Below, piece by piece: positions 34,335 to 42,550 of a stretch of 64,000 bases of DNA. The position numbers and the translations under genes are program-made. The DNA is from Clostridiales bacterium (GTDB lineage: Bacteria; Bacillota; Clostridia; Peptostreptococcales; Anaerovoracaceae). The notes beneath the pieces are model-generated. The model made no database searches. It was not told where the DNA came from and saw only the letters and a program-made list of their open reading frames with translations. Location of the stretch: assembly GCA_009776955.1 (NCBI GenBank), contig WRMW01000003.1:150103-214102 (forward strand). The letters run 5' to 3'. Numbering within the stretch: position 1 is the first letter of the stretch; every line of letters begins with the position of its first letter.

Positions 34335-35343
34335 AGGTGTCCCTCACCCTCTCCCTTATCGACTCCGCCGGCAGGCCCGCAAGCTTCCCCGCCATGATGA
34401 TTCTCGCCGTCTTTATCTCGCTTTCTTTGGCGACAATGTAGGCGATAAGGGGCTCGATGCCGCAGGTCACGAACTTCGCTTCCTGCATGTAGTCCAGTAT
34501 AAGATTGTCGCATAATTTTTCGAGCGCCGTGAACCTCCCTGTATCCTTGAGCATCTGCGAGCCTTCGACAAACACGTCTTTGAGCCCGTATGTGTCGAGC
34601 CTGTCCGCAAAATGCTCCACTGTTTCGTCGTATCCGCCGATGTAGAGCCTTTCTGGGACGCTTCCGCCTTCAATGAATATCTTTGAGAAAAAGTCTCTCG
34701 GCTTCTTCATCGCCCTGACCCTGACATATGATTTTAGGTTTATTGTGTCTATTTTCAGCGACAGATAGCCCTTGATAAAACCTATGCCCAGAGCGTTTGC
34801 GAGAACGCTCATGTCCTTGTAGCAGGCTCTGTCGAGAATAAGATCCACGGCCTGCGGGTCCCCCGTGGTGCCATACGCCTCTATCGCTTCCTCCACACCC
34901 TGAGCCATGTTTTCGCGCATGGCAGAATAATTTCTGCCTTGAATCATCTCCGTGATTTCGTCTATAGAAAAGACCCCCGCGTCTATCAACAGCCCCTCTG
35001 CGGAAATGCCGAGAAACTCAGCCTTGAGAAGCGCTTTGATATTGTGGTAGTCGTTCGGGTATAGCAGCACCTCAAAATAGGCCTGCTCAGGCACCATGCC
35101 AATAACCAGCTTATAGGTCTTTTCAAGCTCGCCGGACAGAAGCGTCTCAAACTCCGCCGCCGAAACGCTTTCCGTGCCGTCGCCATAGCCGAGCTCGACA
35201 AGGCTTCTTATGGCCTCGTCCGCCGTTCTTGCGTCCAGCATCCTCTCGACCTTATCACGCGTGAGAAGGTATCGCTCCCTGCTTGCCATGCAGGCGGAGG
35301 CGAATAAATAGTCATCCCATCTATATCTCTGCACGCTTGACAC
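34327..35343 (-). CDS. ntpC: V/A-type ATPase subunit C (d-type)
   Basis: A 338-residue funnel-shaped subunit that sits on the rotor ring and connects it to the D-F shaft. Features typical of subunit C/d include an N-terminal ARVRxxE-like region (ASACMASRERYLLTRDKVERMLDA) and long helical repeats. It starts at a GTG at 35343 placed directly after the ntpE TAG stop in the same reading frame, with no intervening base. GGGGA inside the end of ntpE could serve as ribosome site. Confidence 0.9.
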   Translation of the reverse strand: MSSVQRYRWDDYLFASACMASRERYLLTRDKVERMLDARTADEAIRSLVELGYGDGTESVSAAEFETLLSGELEKTYKLVIGMVPEQAYFEVLLYPNDYHNIKALLKAEFLGISAEGLLIDAGVFSIDEITEMIQGRNYSAMRENMAQGVEEAIEAYGTTGDPQAVDLILDRACYKDMSVLANALGIGFIKGYLSLKIDTINLKSYVRVRAMKKPRDFFSKIFIEGGSVPERLYIGGYDETVEHFADRLDTYGLKDVFVEGSQMLKDTGRFTALEKLCDNLILDYMQEAKFVTCGIEPLIAYIVAKESEIKTARIIMAGKLAGLPAESIRERVRDTYV

Positions 35344-35928
35344 CTATTCCCCGAACAATATCCCCACCACCTCAGCCGTAGTTTCTTCTCGTACCGAATC
35401 CACTATGGCCTTGAGTGTGGAATTGACTTCCTTTGTGCCGTACTTCAAGATAAATCCGCCGTTCGCGTCGATGCAGTCCTCGGAAAGGGCGATCTTGCCG
35501 CTCTTTATCTGGTCGTTCGCCGCCTTGACAAGCTTCTTGCCTATGGCTTTCCTGTCTTCTGCGTTAAGCAACAGCTCCCCTTCGCGAACGCCGGTCCTTG
35601 CGATAATCTCCGCAAGAAACTTGATTTTTTCATCCGCTTTCAGACCCGCCAGACATTCGGCCGCACCTTCCATTATGCAAGACACCTTCTCCTGCTTCAA
35701 GGCAAGCCGTATCTTGCGTCCCTCCAGCTCTGCCAACGCCTGCCTTCTTTGAACCAATACCGCCGAGTCCTTTGCCGCCTTCTCGACCGCTCGCCCCCTT
35801 ATAGCTTTGGCTTCCTGCTCTGCGTCCGCTATGATTCTCTCCGCCTCTTTTTTTGCATCGGAAATCACGCCGTCCGCATAGCCGGCCGCATCTTCCGCGA
35901 TCTTCGCCGTGATAGCGTCTATGCCCAT
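35344..35928 (-). CDS. ntpE: V/A-type ATPase subunit E
   Basis: A 194-residue peripheral-stalk protein: an N-terminal coiled coil rich in Glu, Ala and Lys (ISDAKKEAERIIADAEQEAKAI) and a globular C-terminal domain (LSEDCIDANGGFILKYGTKEVNSTLKAIVDSV). It pairs with the G/H subunit to hold the head against rotation. ATG 35928 lies downstream of AAGGATGTGAG; a longer frame up to 35979 is not supported. Its stop codon abuts the ntpC GTG start in frame. Confidence 0.9.
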   Translation of the reverse strand: MGIDAITAKIAEDAAGYADGVISDAKKEAERIIADAEQEAKAIRGRAVEKAAKDSAVLVQRRQALAELEGRKIRLALKQEKVSCIMEGAAECLAGLKADEKIKFLAEIIARTGVREGELLLNAEDRKAIGKKLVKAANDQIKSGKIALSEDCIDANGGFILKYGTKEVNSTLKAIVDSVREETTAEVVGILFGE

Positions 35929-35975
35929 ATGCTCACATCCTTGTCCTGCATCGCCATGAAAATCCCGCACGCAAA

Positions 35976-36425
35976 TCAAACATTGCTATACATGATAAAG
36001 GAGATCAACAACGCAAATATCGCATAGGTCTCTATCATGGCCGCGTAGATAAGCGCCTTCGACAGCTCGCCGGACTTCTTCCCGATAAGCATGATGCCCG
36101 AAACCAGTGCCTTGCCCTGCACCATTGCCGCCACAAGCCCGACCACTCCCATGGGAACGCAACTGAACAGCAGCCACAGGCCGGTGTTCGCATCGGTCAC
36201 GGTCATGCTTCGCTGGATTACCAGAAACGCAAGCAGCAGGCCGTAAATGCCGTTCGTCGAACCCATCGCCTGAAGAACCAGCGTCTGCCCAAACTTCCTT
36301 GAGTCCTCCTTGACCACGCCGGCGGCGGCCTGCCCAGCCCAGCTCATCGCCACAGCGGAGCCGGCGCCCGAGCAGCCGAACGCGATAACAGCCCCTATCA
36401 AGCCAAATACCATACCTATTTCCAT
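35976..36425 (-). CDS. ntpK: V/A-type ATPase rotor subunit K
   Basis: A 149-residue, four-helix proteolipid (duplicated c-subunit hairpin). The ion-binding glutamate is in AAMIETYAIFALLISF. The conserved VQGKALVSG glutamine matches Gln110 of Enterococcus hirae NtpK, and STNGIYG corresponds to the TQGLYG region, with the threonine kept and Gln65 replaced by Asn. Most sodium ligands are therefore present, so sodium coupling is plausible. AAGGAGG is optimally spaced for the ATG at 36425; the ATG at 36434 overlaps it. Confidence 0.92.
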   Translation of the reverse strand: MEIGMVFGLIGAVIAFGCSGAGSAVAMSWAGQAAAGVVKEDSRKFGQTLVLQAMGSTNGIYGLLLAFLVIQRSMTVTDANTGLWLLFSCVPMGVVGLVAAMVQGKALVSGIMLIGKKSGELSKALIYAAMIETYAIFALLISFIMYSNV

Positions 36426-36426
36426 A

Positions 36427-38403
36427 CTATACATCCTCCTTCACTATTCTTATATACTCCGTCTTTCTCATAAAAGGTTCAAAGGCTATACCTGAGCCCT
36501 CATAAAACTTGCCCATAAACTCCACGTATTGCAGGCGGATCGAATGCACGAAAGCGCCCATCCCGCTCATTAGGAAATTGAATATGTGGGACGCGAACAC
36601 AATCAAGATAAACGGGATGATTCCGAGGATGCCGCTCGCCGACATACCCGCTAGCATATTGAACACCTCCGCTATAACGGAGCCTGCCAAGCAAAGGGCA
36701 AGCAGCCGCATATAGGACAGGACATCGGAAAGATAGCCGACAATCCCGTAAAGGTTCATAAACCCCGAAAGCCGTTTGGCTCCCTTTCCCGCAAACATGG
36801 GCACCACTATTATTCCGCCGGCGGAAAGAATGGTCATCCAGAGCCCGACGGTCGAAGCGCCCGCGAAAAGGCTGTCGCCCGCAAGAAGAAAGACCAGGCC
36901 CGGTATCAACGCATACCAGAGGAACACGCCGCCGATGGCTTCTGCGACCTTTCCGTCCCGTACAAGAAGATGGGCCTTCACGCCCAAGGCGACAAAGATA
37001 TGTATGAGGCCCACGATACAGGAAAAGACCATCATGTACATGGTGTTTTCGACGGGGTCGAACCAAAGCGGATCGAGCACCGCCGTCCCGTCCCCGAATG
37101 TCGCAGAGGCCACGGAGACCAAGTCGCCGAAAAAACTGCCGAACACCATGCCCCATATAAAGGTCGCGACCCCGCAATATCCAAGCTGCTTTATGAACTT
37201 TCGCGCGGTACCTTCCATCTTGCCCGACCTCACCAAGACGAAACTCACTGCCGCCAAAATTGCGCCATACCCCATGTCCGCAAACATTATGCCAAAAAAG
37301 CAGATATAGAACAGGGCGAACACGGGTGTCGGGTCTATCTCCTTGGAACTCGGCAGGGCGTACAGGCTTGTAACGATCTCCACCGGCTCGATAAATTCGT
37401 TGTTCTTCAATAATATAGGCGTTTCCTCGTCCTTTTCAGGGGCGGTGATCTCATAGTAGCAGCCGTGCCTGGCCAACAATGCGCCAAGAGCCTCAGATGC
37501 CGACGCTGGAACCCAACCGTCCAAGTAGAAAGTCCGCTCCGTAATAAGCATACGGTCCGCTGCCTGCGCCCTGTCCCTCTCGATGACAAGATAATCGTGG
37601 TACAGCTCTATTGATTCTTTGTGCTCCGCCATGGCGGCAAGGCTTTCCTCCGCCTGCCTCATGCCGTCTGCCAACGCCGCACGCTCTGCCTCGCAACGGG
37701 CTATATTGTCTGCGGTTGTGCCCTCTATATCCTTGAAAACCACTTCGCCGAAGCTGTACTCCCTCAGCGCTTCCCCTACCGCCTCCGCCGCCTCTTTATG
37801 GTAGACCGCGTAAACATACTTGCTGTCCGCATCCTCGGAAACGACGGCAAGCTCGAACATATCTGTCTTTTCCTCTATGGCGCTCTGCACGATGCCAATG
37901 TCGGTCTCCGACGGCATCATCCCTATATTGACGCACGAGGACTCCGTGCCGTATGTTTCAAGGGGTATGTCATAATCCGCCCAAGGGGCAAAGCCGATAA
38001 TTGCCGTTTCGATTTTGTTTGTCTCGTTTTGTAATTCTTTGATGCTAGTCATAAGGCTTAGCACTTTGTCTGCGTCTGCTTCCATTGCGGACAGGCCCTC
38101 GATTTGTTCTGAAAACGTATGTTCGTCTATCGTGCGTCTTGACCGGAACAGAGGTTTTTTTGACGTGTCGAATGCGTCAAGCGTTTTGAGCACGCCTGAA
38201 ACGGCGTTTATCCTGGCCTCCAGTTTGGACACGGCGGACTCACGCCTCTCGCCCGTGACAATCGCAGACCATTCATCGTCATTTAGCCTGTCTTTCTGGC
38301 TGTTCAGCTCGGTGACCCCAAGCTCCATCAACTGCGTCATAAGCGGCTCCCTCGCCGCGTCGATGCCAATTGCCATGAATTTGTCCATCCTGACAATCGC
38401 CAC
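36427..38403 (-). CDS. ntpI: V/A-type ATPase subunit I (a-type)
   Basis: A 658-residue stator subunit. The N-terminal half (to about residue 350) is soluble with coiled coils and contacts the peripheral stalks; the C-terminal half has about seven or eight membrane helices, starting near PVFALFYICFFGIMFADMGYGAI, and contains the ion half-channels. LSYMRLLALCLAGSVIAEVF carries the essential arginine. Start is the GTG at 38403, sharing one base with the previous stop, or the ATG at 38388. Confidence 0.94.
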   Translation of the reverse strand: MAIVRMDKFMAIGIDAAREPLMTQLMELGVTELNSQKDRLNDDEWSAIVTGERRESAVSKLEARINAVSGVLKTLDAFDTSKKPLFRSRRTIDEHTFSEQIEGLSAMEADADKVLSLMTSIKELQNETNKIETAIIGFAPWADYDIPLETYGTESSCVNIGMMPSETDIGIVQSAIEEKTDMFELAVVSEDADSKYVYAVYHKEAAEAVGEALREYSFGEVVFKDIEGTTADNIARCEAERAALADGMRQAEESLAAMAEHKESIELYHDYLVIERDRAQAADRMLITERTFYLDGWVPASASEALGALLARHGCYYEITAPEKDEETPILLKNNEFIEPVEIVTSLYALPSSKEIDPTPVFALFYICFFGIMFADMGYGAILAAVSFVLVRSGKMEGTARKFIKQLGYCGVATFIWGMVFGSFFGDLVSVASATFGDGTAVLDPLWFDPVENTMYMMVFSCIVGLIHIFVALGVKAHLLVRDGKVAEAIGGVFLWYALIPGLVFLLAGDSLFAGASTVGLWMTILSAGGIIVVPMFAGKGAKRLSGFMNLYGIVGYLSDVLSYMRLLALCLAGSVIAEVFNMLAGMSASGILGIIPFILIVFASHIFNFLMSGMGAFVHSIRLQYVEFMGKFYEGSGIAFEPFMRKTEYIRIVKEDV

Positions 38404-38717
38404 TAGCCCACCACCTTCTTGACGACCAAGCCTATAGCTTTTGCGCTATTCTTTTCAGCACTTTCCGAAAGCATCTTGCATTCCCACTCTGCCTTGTGAA
38501 TAATTCGCTCGTAATCCAGTGCGGCTTCTCCCTCGGCTTTGGTAATGCCTTCCTTGTGCAACGCATCCGCTTCCGCCTGCGCCCGCTTTACAATGGCCGC
38601 CGCCTCGTCCTTGGCGACGCTTATAAGCCGCTTGGCCTCCGCCTGCGCGCCACGCTTCGTTTCGCTGGCCTGCCCCTCCTGTTCCCGTATTTTCAACAAG
38701 TATTCTTTTGCCGCCAT
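38403..38717 (-). CDS. V/A-type ATPase peripheral stalk subunit G/H (NtpF-like)
   Basis: A 104-residue helical, charged protein (MAAKEYLLKIREQEGQ, then AKDEAAAIVKRAQAEADAL) with heptad-like Ala/Glu/Lys spacing, as expected for the subunit that forms a coiled coil with subunit E. First gene of the operon, in the position of ntpF in Enterococcus. ATG 38717 is preceded by AAGGAG at good distance; the upstream frame extending to 38849 lacks a supported start. Confidence 0.8.
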   Translation of the reverse strand: MAAKEYLLKIREQEGQASETKRGAQAEAKRLISVAKDEAAAIVKRAQAEADALHKEGITKAEGEAALDYERIIHKAEWECKMLSESAEKNSAKAIGLVVKKVVG

Positions 38718-38801
38718 AGTTCTCCTTGTGTACAACGCCATGCCGATTTCGTGCCCCTCAGTGCCCATCTTCTCGAAATCCGGCACAGGGAATAGTATTT
38801 T

Positions 38802-38831
38802 ATCATATCTTGCTGTTGAAATCTCGCACAA
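38802..38831 (-). promoter_or_regulatory. Candidate promoter of the V-ATPase operon
   Basis: Minus strand TTGTGC (38826-38831), 18-bp spacer, TATGAT (38802-38807), about 85 bases before the first start codon. A TAAAAT nearby could be the real -10, so the exact position is uncertain. It is divergent from and overlaps the tRNA-Leu promoter. Confidence 0.4.
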
Positions 38832-38844
38832 TAGACCGTATAAT
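38816..38844 (+). promoter_or_regulatory. Promoter of tRNA-Leu(CAG)
   Basis: TTGAAA (38816-38821), 17-bp spacer, TATAAT (38839-38844). The expected start is near 38851, giving a leader of about 40 nt before the mature tRNA. Confidence 0.7.
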
Positions 38845-38890
38845 AACATTCGGCTTGTTTATGCAGGCTAGGCGCACCACAGTGCCATAT

Positions 38891-38975
38891 GCGGATATGG
38901 CGGAACTGGCAGACGCGCACGGTTCAGGTCCGTGTGCCGCGAGGCGTGGAGGTTCGAGTCCTCTTATCCGCACCA
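38891..38975 (+). tRNA. tRNA-Leu(CAG)
   Basis: A class II tRNA with acceptor pair GCGGATA/TATCCGC, D-arm GGCGGAACTGGCAGACGC, anticodon stem CACGG/CCGTG with loop TTCAGGT (anticodon CAG), a long variable arm (TGCCGCGAGGCG) and T-arm GGTTCGAGTCC. The CCA end is encoded at 38973-38975. It reads CUG codons. Confidence 0.96.
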
Positions 38976-38976
38976 A

Positions 38977-39006
38977 AAACGGATGCCCTGTTCGGGGCAT
39001 CCGTTT
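38977..39006. terminator. Bidirectional terminator between tRNA-Leu and the Liv/corrinoid operon
   Basis: Perfect 12-bp arms AAACGGATGCCC (38977-38988) and GGGCATCCGTTT (38995-39006) around a 6-nt loop. The minus-strand reading is followed by TTTTT, good for ending the operon whose last gene stops at 39040; the plus reading, after the tRNA, has TTTCTTC. Confidence 0.85.
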
Positions 39007-39039
39007 CTTCATCCAAGCATCTCTAATAGAAGCCTGCGC

Positions 39040-39195
39040 TTACATAAAGATGTACTGCATCACAAAATAGTACACATCACGATCCTTGCCCTCCACGAGG
39101 TTTTTGTAATGCGCCTCCCATGCGGCATCCACTTCGTCAGGCCGCGCCTTCACATAAGCGTCGTAGTCCAGCAAATACTTGCTATCCGTTGTCAT
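39040..39195 (-). CDS. Small protein (51 aa) at the end of the Liv/corrinoid operon
   Basis: A 51-residue frame starting MTTDSKYLLDYDAYVKARPD and ending VYYFVMQYIFM. GAGGAGG lies about eight bases before the ATG at 39195, one of the strongest ribosome sites in the area. It starts 21 bp after the corrinoid-protein gene and the operon terminator follows its stop by about 35 bp, so it fits the transcript exactly. It is soluble, rich in Asp, Tyr and Lys, with no cysteine and no membrane helix. I do not recognise a family. It may assist the methyl-transfer proteins before it, but that is only inference from position. Confidence 0.65.
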   Translation of the reverse strand: MTTDSKYLLDYDAYVKARPDEVDAAWEAHYKNLVEGKDRDVYYFVMQYIFM

Positions 39196-39216
39196 ATCAG
39201 ATACCTCCTCTATGCA

Positions 39217-39858
39217 TCAGCTTACGTACTCAAGGCCTTTTTTGACCGAGGCCGCCGCATTCTTGCTCCAGTAGTCCGCCCCGACATATTCGCAGGTCTC
39301 GGCGCTGACAGCGTTGCCGCCAATCATCACCTTGATGCCATCGCGCAAGCCTGCGGCCTTGAGCTCGTCGACAACTTCCTTCATGGAAGCAATCGAAAGC
39401 GTCAGGACGCCGGAAAGGCCTACTATCTGCGGCTTGTTCGCCTTTATCGCGTCGACAAAAGCGCCCGATGGCTGATCGATGCCGATATCCACCACCGCAA
39501 AACCCGCCGCTTCGGACAGTGCCTTGTAGATATTCTTGCCTATATCATGTATGTCGCCTGCGACCGTGCCGAGCACTATCACGCCCTTTGCCGCCTGCGC
39601 GCTGCCAGAACTCATCAGGGGCTTCAGCGTTTCAAGCGACTGCGTAAGTATCTGTGCCGCATACATAAGATCGCCCACAAAATACGTGCCCGACTCAAAG
39701 TTATCGCCTACGATCTCCATGCCTTGCTGGCACGCCTCGACTACCGACTGGGTTTCGTCCGCAGAGGGGCTACTGGCGATAAACTCGCCCAGAATGCCTT
39801 CCACCTTGTCTTCTTCGAGATCGCCAAGCGCCTGCTTCAATACTGCTACATCTACCAT
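39217..39858 (-). CDS. Corrinoid protein (cobalamin-binding methyl carrier)
   Basis: A 213-residue two-domain protein of the MtaC/MtbC/MttC type. Residues 1-85 are the helical cap; the rest is a B12-binding Rossmann domain with DIHDIGK (residues 102-108), whose histidine is the lower cobalt ligand, plus GLSGVLT (SxL motif) and IGGNAVS. Such proteins shuttle a methyl group on cobalt between a substrate-specific methyltransferase and an acceptor methyltransferase. AGGAGG precedes the ATG. It lies about 50 bp after the UroD-like gene. No substrate-specific MttB/MtbB/MtaB-type gene is nearby. Confidence 0.92.
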   Translation of the reverse strand: MVDVAVLKQALGDLEEDKVEGILGEFIASSPSADETQSVVEACQQGMEIVGDNFESGTYFVGDLMYAAQILTQSLETLKPLMSSGSAQAAKGVIVLGTVAGDIHDIGKNIYKALSEAAGFAVVDIGIDQPSGAFVDAIKANKPQIVGLSGVLTLSIASMKEVVDELKAAGLRDGIKVMIGGNAVSAETCEYVGADYWSKNAAASVKKGLEYVS

Positions 39859-39907
39859 ATTTGCATTCCTCCTTAAATAAACAATAAACTGCTATGTGTT
39901 AATTTTT

Positions 39908-41062
39908 TTAATAATGTGCGTTGTCGCGCACCCACTCCAGTACAGCCTGCAGCTTGCCGACATCAATGCTCTTGATATCCATGACGCCCTTGTTGAAAGC
40001 GAAGAAGAAATGGTCGCTTTTCATGCATATCTCGCACATTTCCTTGACGACGTCAATGCACTCTTCCTTGGACTTGGTAAGCGTGATGGTAGGATCGAAG
40101 AACCCGCCGAATACATGGTCTTTGCCAAATGTCTCGGTGTACTTCTTCATATCGCCGTCCTCAACCCATGCGACCGTTGACTTGGGCAAGCGGGTCAGGT
40201 AATCAAGGAAGCGCGTCCAGTCGTTCTCCGCGAATATCGTCGCGCCAATATTACGCTTGTCCATCTCAATTACAAGTTCCTCAAAAGTCGGCCACCACAG
40301 CTTCTCAAATTGCTGAGGGTTCATATACGGCGCCAAGTGAAGCGGGATAAAGCCCTGCATACCTGGGTATGGGTGCAATGGGGTCGCCACCTTTATCATA
40401 TGGGGCAGCACGGCCTTGCACGCGGCCTCCACCTTGTCTGGCATACGACGGCAGTCCATAAGTATCCCTTTGAAGCCACGAAGCTGGTCGGCCAAAAAAT
40501 CGAACGGCGCTTCCGTCATGGGAGCCGTGACGGTCCCTGCGGAATAGCCGTACTTCTGCGACAGGGCACCTATGGTGCCCATTCTGCCGGCTTCCCGGAC
40601 AGTCCACTCCTGAAACGCTTTCGCGAACACGGTGGCACTGTTTATCGGGTCTGTGTCGAGCGCCGAGCATACCCTTGGAAGAAACACTTCCATAATGGTG
40701 TCGTACGGGCTTTCGATAAAGGCATCGTAGTCCTCCGGGAACATCGTCTCGATCTCAGGGTGCTGGACCACGCCGTTCGACGCGAGAATCCAGTTCTTCG
40801 CGCCTAGCAGCTGATAGACCGGCGGATACCTGAGATTCAGCGATGCCATACTGTCCGAATAGAAAGTTTCGCAAATCTTGTCATGTGCCTTAAACTCCAG
40901 CTCCGGGTCGTAGTGCGCCTCAAGCAGAGACACTCCAGCCAGCCCGCATGCTGCCTCAAGCGTGAAATTCGGATAAACCGGCACCCTCTTGGGCCGCTTG
41001 CCCGAGAATAAATCCTCGCGAATTGCGCTACGCTCCGCAAACAATTCCGCTACATTGCTCAA
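39908..41062 (-). CDS. Uroporphyrinogen decarboxylase/MtaA superfamily methyltransferase-like protein
   Basis: A 384-residue TIM-barrel protein of the UroD superfamily, which includes heme-pathway HemE and the zinc methyltransferases MtaA/MtbA. The adjacent corrinoid gene points to methyl transfer, not heme synthesis. The MtaA-type zinc site (HxC, then a late Cys) is not evident: the expected positions read IFAEND (276-281) and FAFNKGVM (354-361). The enzyme may use other ligands (Glu279, Asp281, Glu301 and His316 are nearby) and could act directly on a methylated substrate. TTG start at 41062, after AGGTGAG. It sits 40 bp after livF. Confidence 0.82.
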   Translation of the reverse strand: MSNVAELFAERSAIREDLFSGKRPKRVPVYPNFTLEAACGLAGVSLLEAHYDPELEFKAHDKICETFYSDSMASLNLRYPPVYQLLGAKNWILASNGVVQHPEIETMFPEDYDAFIESPYDTIMEVFLPRVCSALDTDPINSATVFAKAFQEWTVREAGRMGTIGALSQKYGYSAGTVTAPMTEAPFDFLADQLRGFKGILMDCRRMPDKVEAACKAVLPHMIKVATPLHPYPGMQGFIPLHLAPYMNPQQFEKLWWPTFEELVIEMDKRNIGATIFAENDWTRFLDYLTRLPKSTVAWVEDGDMKKYTETFGKDHVFGGFFDPTITLTKSKEECIDVVKEMCEICMKSDHFFFAFNKGVMDIKSIDVGKLQAVLEWVRDNAHY

Positions 41063-41102
41063 TTAAACTCACCTACCTTTCTTGAAAAATTACGCGTATC
41101 CG

Positions 41103-41813
41103 CTATATGCCAAGATACGCCTGCTTTATATAGTCGTCTTCAAGCAAGGAGTGCCCCTCGCCCTCTTTGACGATCCTACCGTTTTCGATAACATACGCAT
41201 AGTCTGCAACCTCCAGCGTCATATGCACGTTCTGCTCGACAAGGAACACCGTGATGCCCTCTTCGCGAAGCTGCTTGACTATCTTGAACACCGCCTGCGC
41301 CATCACGGGCGAAAGGCCGTAAGAAAGCTCGTCAAACAAGCAAAGCACGGGGTTGCTCATAAGGGCTCGTCCCATCGCGAGCATCTGCCGCTCGCCGCCG
41401 CTCATGGTCCTGGCAAGCTGGTTCTTGCGCTGTCCAAGTATCGGGAACAGCTCGTACATACGTTCGAGATCGGGCTTCCGCTTGCCCCAGAGCTTGCTGG
41501 GATACGCACCCATCTCCAGGTTTTCCGTAATGGTCATCTCGGGGAAAAGCCGGCCGCCTTCGGGTAGATAGGAAATACCCTTCTCGATAATCTTGTCGGC
41601 CGGAAGGCTGTCGATCCGCTCGCCTTTGAAAGTCACTTCGCCCGATGTTGACTTTATCATGCCCGTGATGGCGTTGAGAAGTGTGGTCTTGCCTGCGCCG
41701 TTCGCGCCGAGAAGCGCAACCACCTTGCCCTCTTCCACATTGAGGCTCACGTCCCACAGTGCCTGCAGATTGCCGTAGCTGACATTAATGCCTTTTACTT
41801 CAAGTATCGCCAT
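41103..41813 (-). CDS. livF: Branched-chain amino acid type ABC transporter ATPase LivF
   Basis: A 236-residue ABC ATPase with Walker A LGANGAGKTT, LivF-type GISYLPEGGRLFPEMTITENLEMG, signature MSGGERQML, Walker B VLCLFDELSYGLSP (with Glu-Leu-Ser in place of the common Glu-Pro-Ser) and H-loop VEQNVHM. It pairs with LivG to power the LivHM permease. ATG 41813 follows GGAGGTG and lies two bases after livG. The substrate of this transporter need not be an amino acid. Confidence 0.9.
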   Translation of the reverse strand: MAILEVKGINVSYGNLQALWDVSLNVEEGKVVALLGANGAGKTTLLNAITGMIKSTSGEVTFKGERIDSLPADKIIEKGISYLPEGGRLFPEMTITENLEMGAYPSKLWGKRKPDLERMYELFPILGQRKNQLARTMSGGERQMLAMGRALMSNPVLCLFDELSYGLSPVMAQAVFKIVKQLREEGITVFLVEQNVHMTLEVADYAYVIENGRIVKEGEGHSLLEDDYIKQAYLGI

Positions 41814-41815
41814 GG

Positions 41816-42550
41816 CTACACCTCCCCTCCAAGATAGACTTCGATGACATGCGGATTGTTCGCAATCTCTTGGGGCGGGCCTTCTGCTATGAGCTCGCCG
41901 TGATGCAGCACTATGATGCGGTCGCAAATGGACATGATGGCCTTCATGACGTGCTCTATCATAAGCACCGTGATTCCGGAATCGCGCACCTTCCGCACGA
42001 GATCCATGGCCTCGCTGACCTCAGCAGGGTTAAGGCCAGCCATCATCTCGTCAAGCATTATCACCTTCGGCTTTGTGGCCAAGGCACGTGCGACTTCAAT
42101 CCGCTTCTGCATGGCAAGAGGCATATCCGGCACGGCGACACCGGCATACTTTTCAAGGCCGACAAAGGCTATGGTTTCGTCTGTAAGCCTTTCCGCTTCC
42201 GCATATGTCATATCCCTCTGCCCGAAGAGCGCGCCCATACGGACGTTTTCGCGCATGGACATATCCGGGAAATTCTTTGCCGCCTGAAAAGTACGGCCTA
42301 GCCCGAGATGGCAGATTTTGTCCGGATTGAACCTGTTGATCACTTTGCCTTCGAATGTGAATGTCCCTTCGTCAGCCTTCAAAAACCCGGAGACGCAATT
42401 GAACAGCGTCGTCTTGCCGGCACCGTTCGGCCCGATAAGGCCAAGTATCTCGCCCTTCCTGAGATCGAAGCTGACATTGCTTACAGCCGTCATGCCTCCG
42501 AAGCGTTTCGTGATGCCATTGCCGACCAGGATATTTTCAAAACTAGACAT
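41816..42550 (-). CDS. livG: Branched-chain amino acid type ABC transporter ATPase LivG
   Basis: A 244-residue ABC ATPase with Walker A GPNGAGKTT, LivG-type GRTFQAAKNFPDMSMRENVRMGAL, an abbreviated signature PLAMQKRIEVARAL where LSGGQQ is expected, Walker B VIMLDEMMAGLNPAE and H-loop IEHVMKAIM. The altered signature region (Pro-Leu-Ala-Met-Gln) is seen in some LivG proteins. ATG 42550 follows GGGAGGTGATT and overlaps livM by 8 bp. Confidence 0.9.
   Translation of the reverse strand: MSSFENILVGNGITKRFGGMTAVSNVSFDLRKGEILGLIGPNGAGKTTLFNCVSGFLKADEGTFTFEGKVINRFNPDKICHLGLGRTFQAAKNFPDMSMRENVRMGALFGQRDMTYAEAERLTDETIAFVGLEKYAGVAVPDMPLAMQKRIEVARALATKPKVIMLDEMMAGLNPAEVSEAMDLVRKVRDSGITVLMIEHVMKAIMSICDRIIVLHHGELIAEGPPQEIANNPHVIEVYLGGEV

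Noticed and set aside
39908..41062. UroD-like gene as heme-pathway hemE
   Set aside because: It is adjacent to a corrinoid protein and a transporter and no heme gene is present; sequence features fit the methyltransferase side of the superfamily better.
41063..41102. Cobalamin riboswitch ahead of the corrinoid genes
   Set aside because: Only 40 bp separate livF from the UroD-like gene, and the livK leader shows no B12-box-like conserved sequence.
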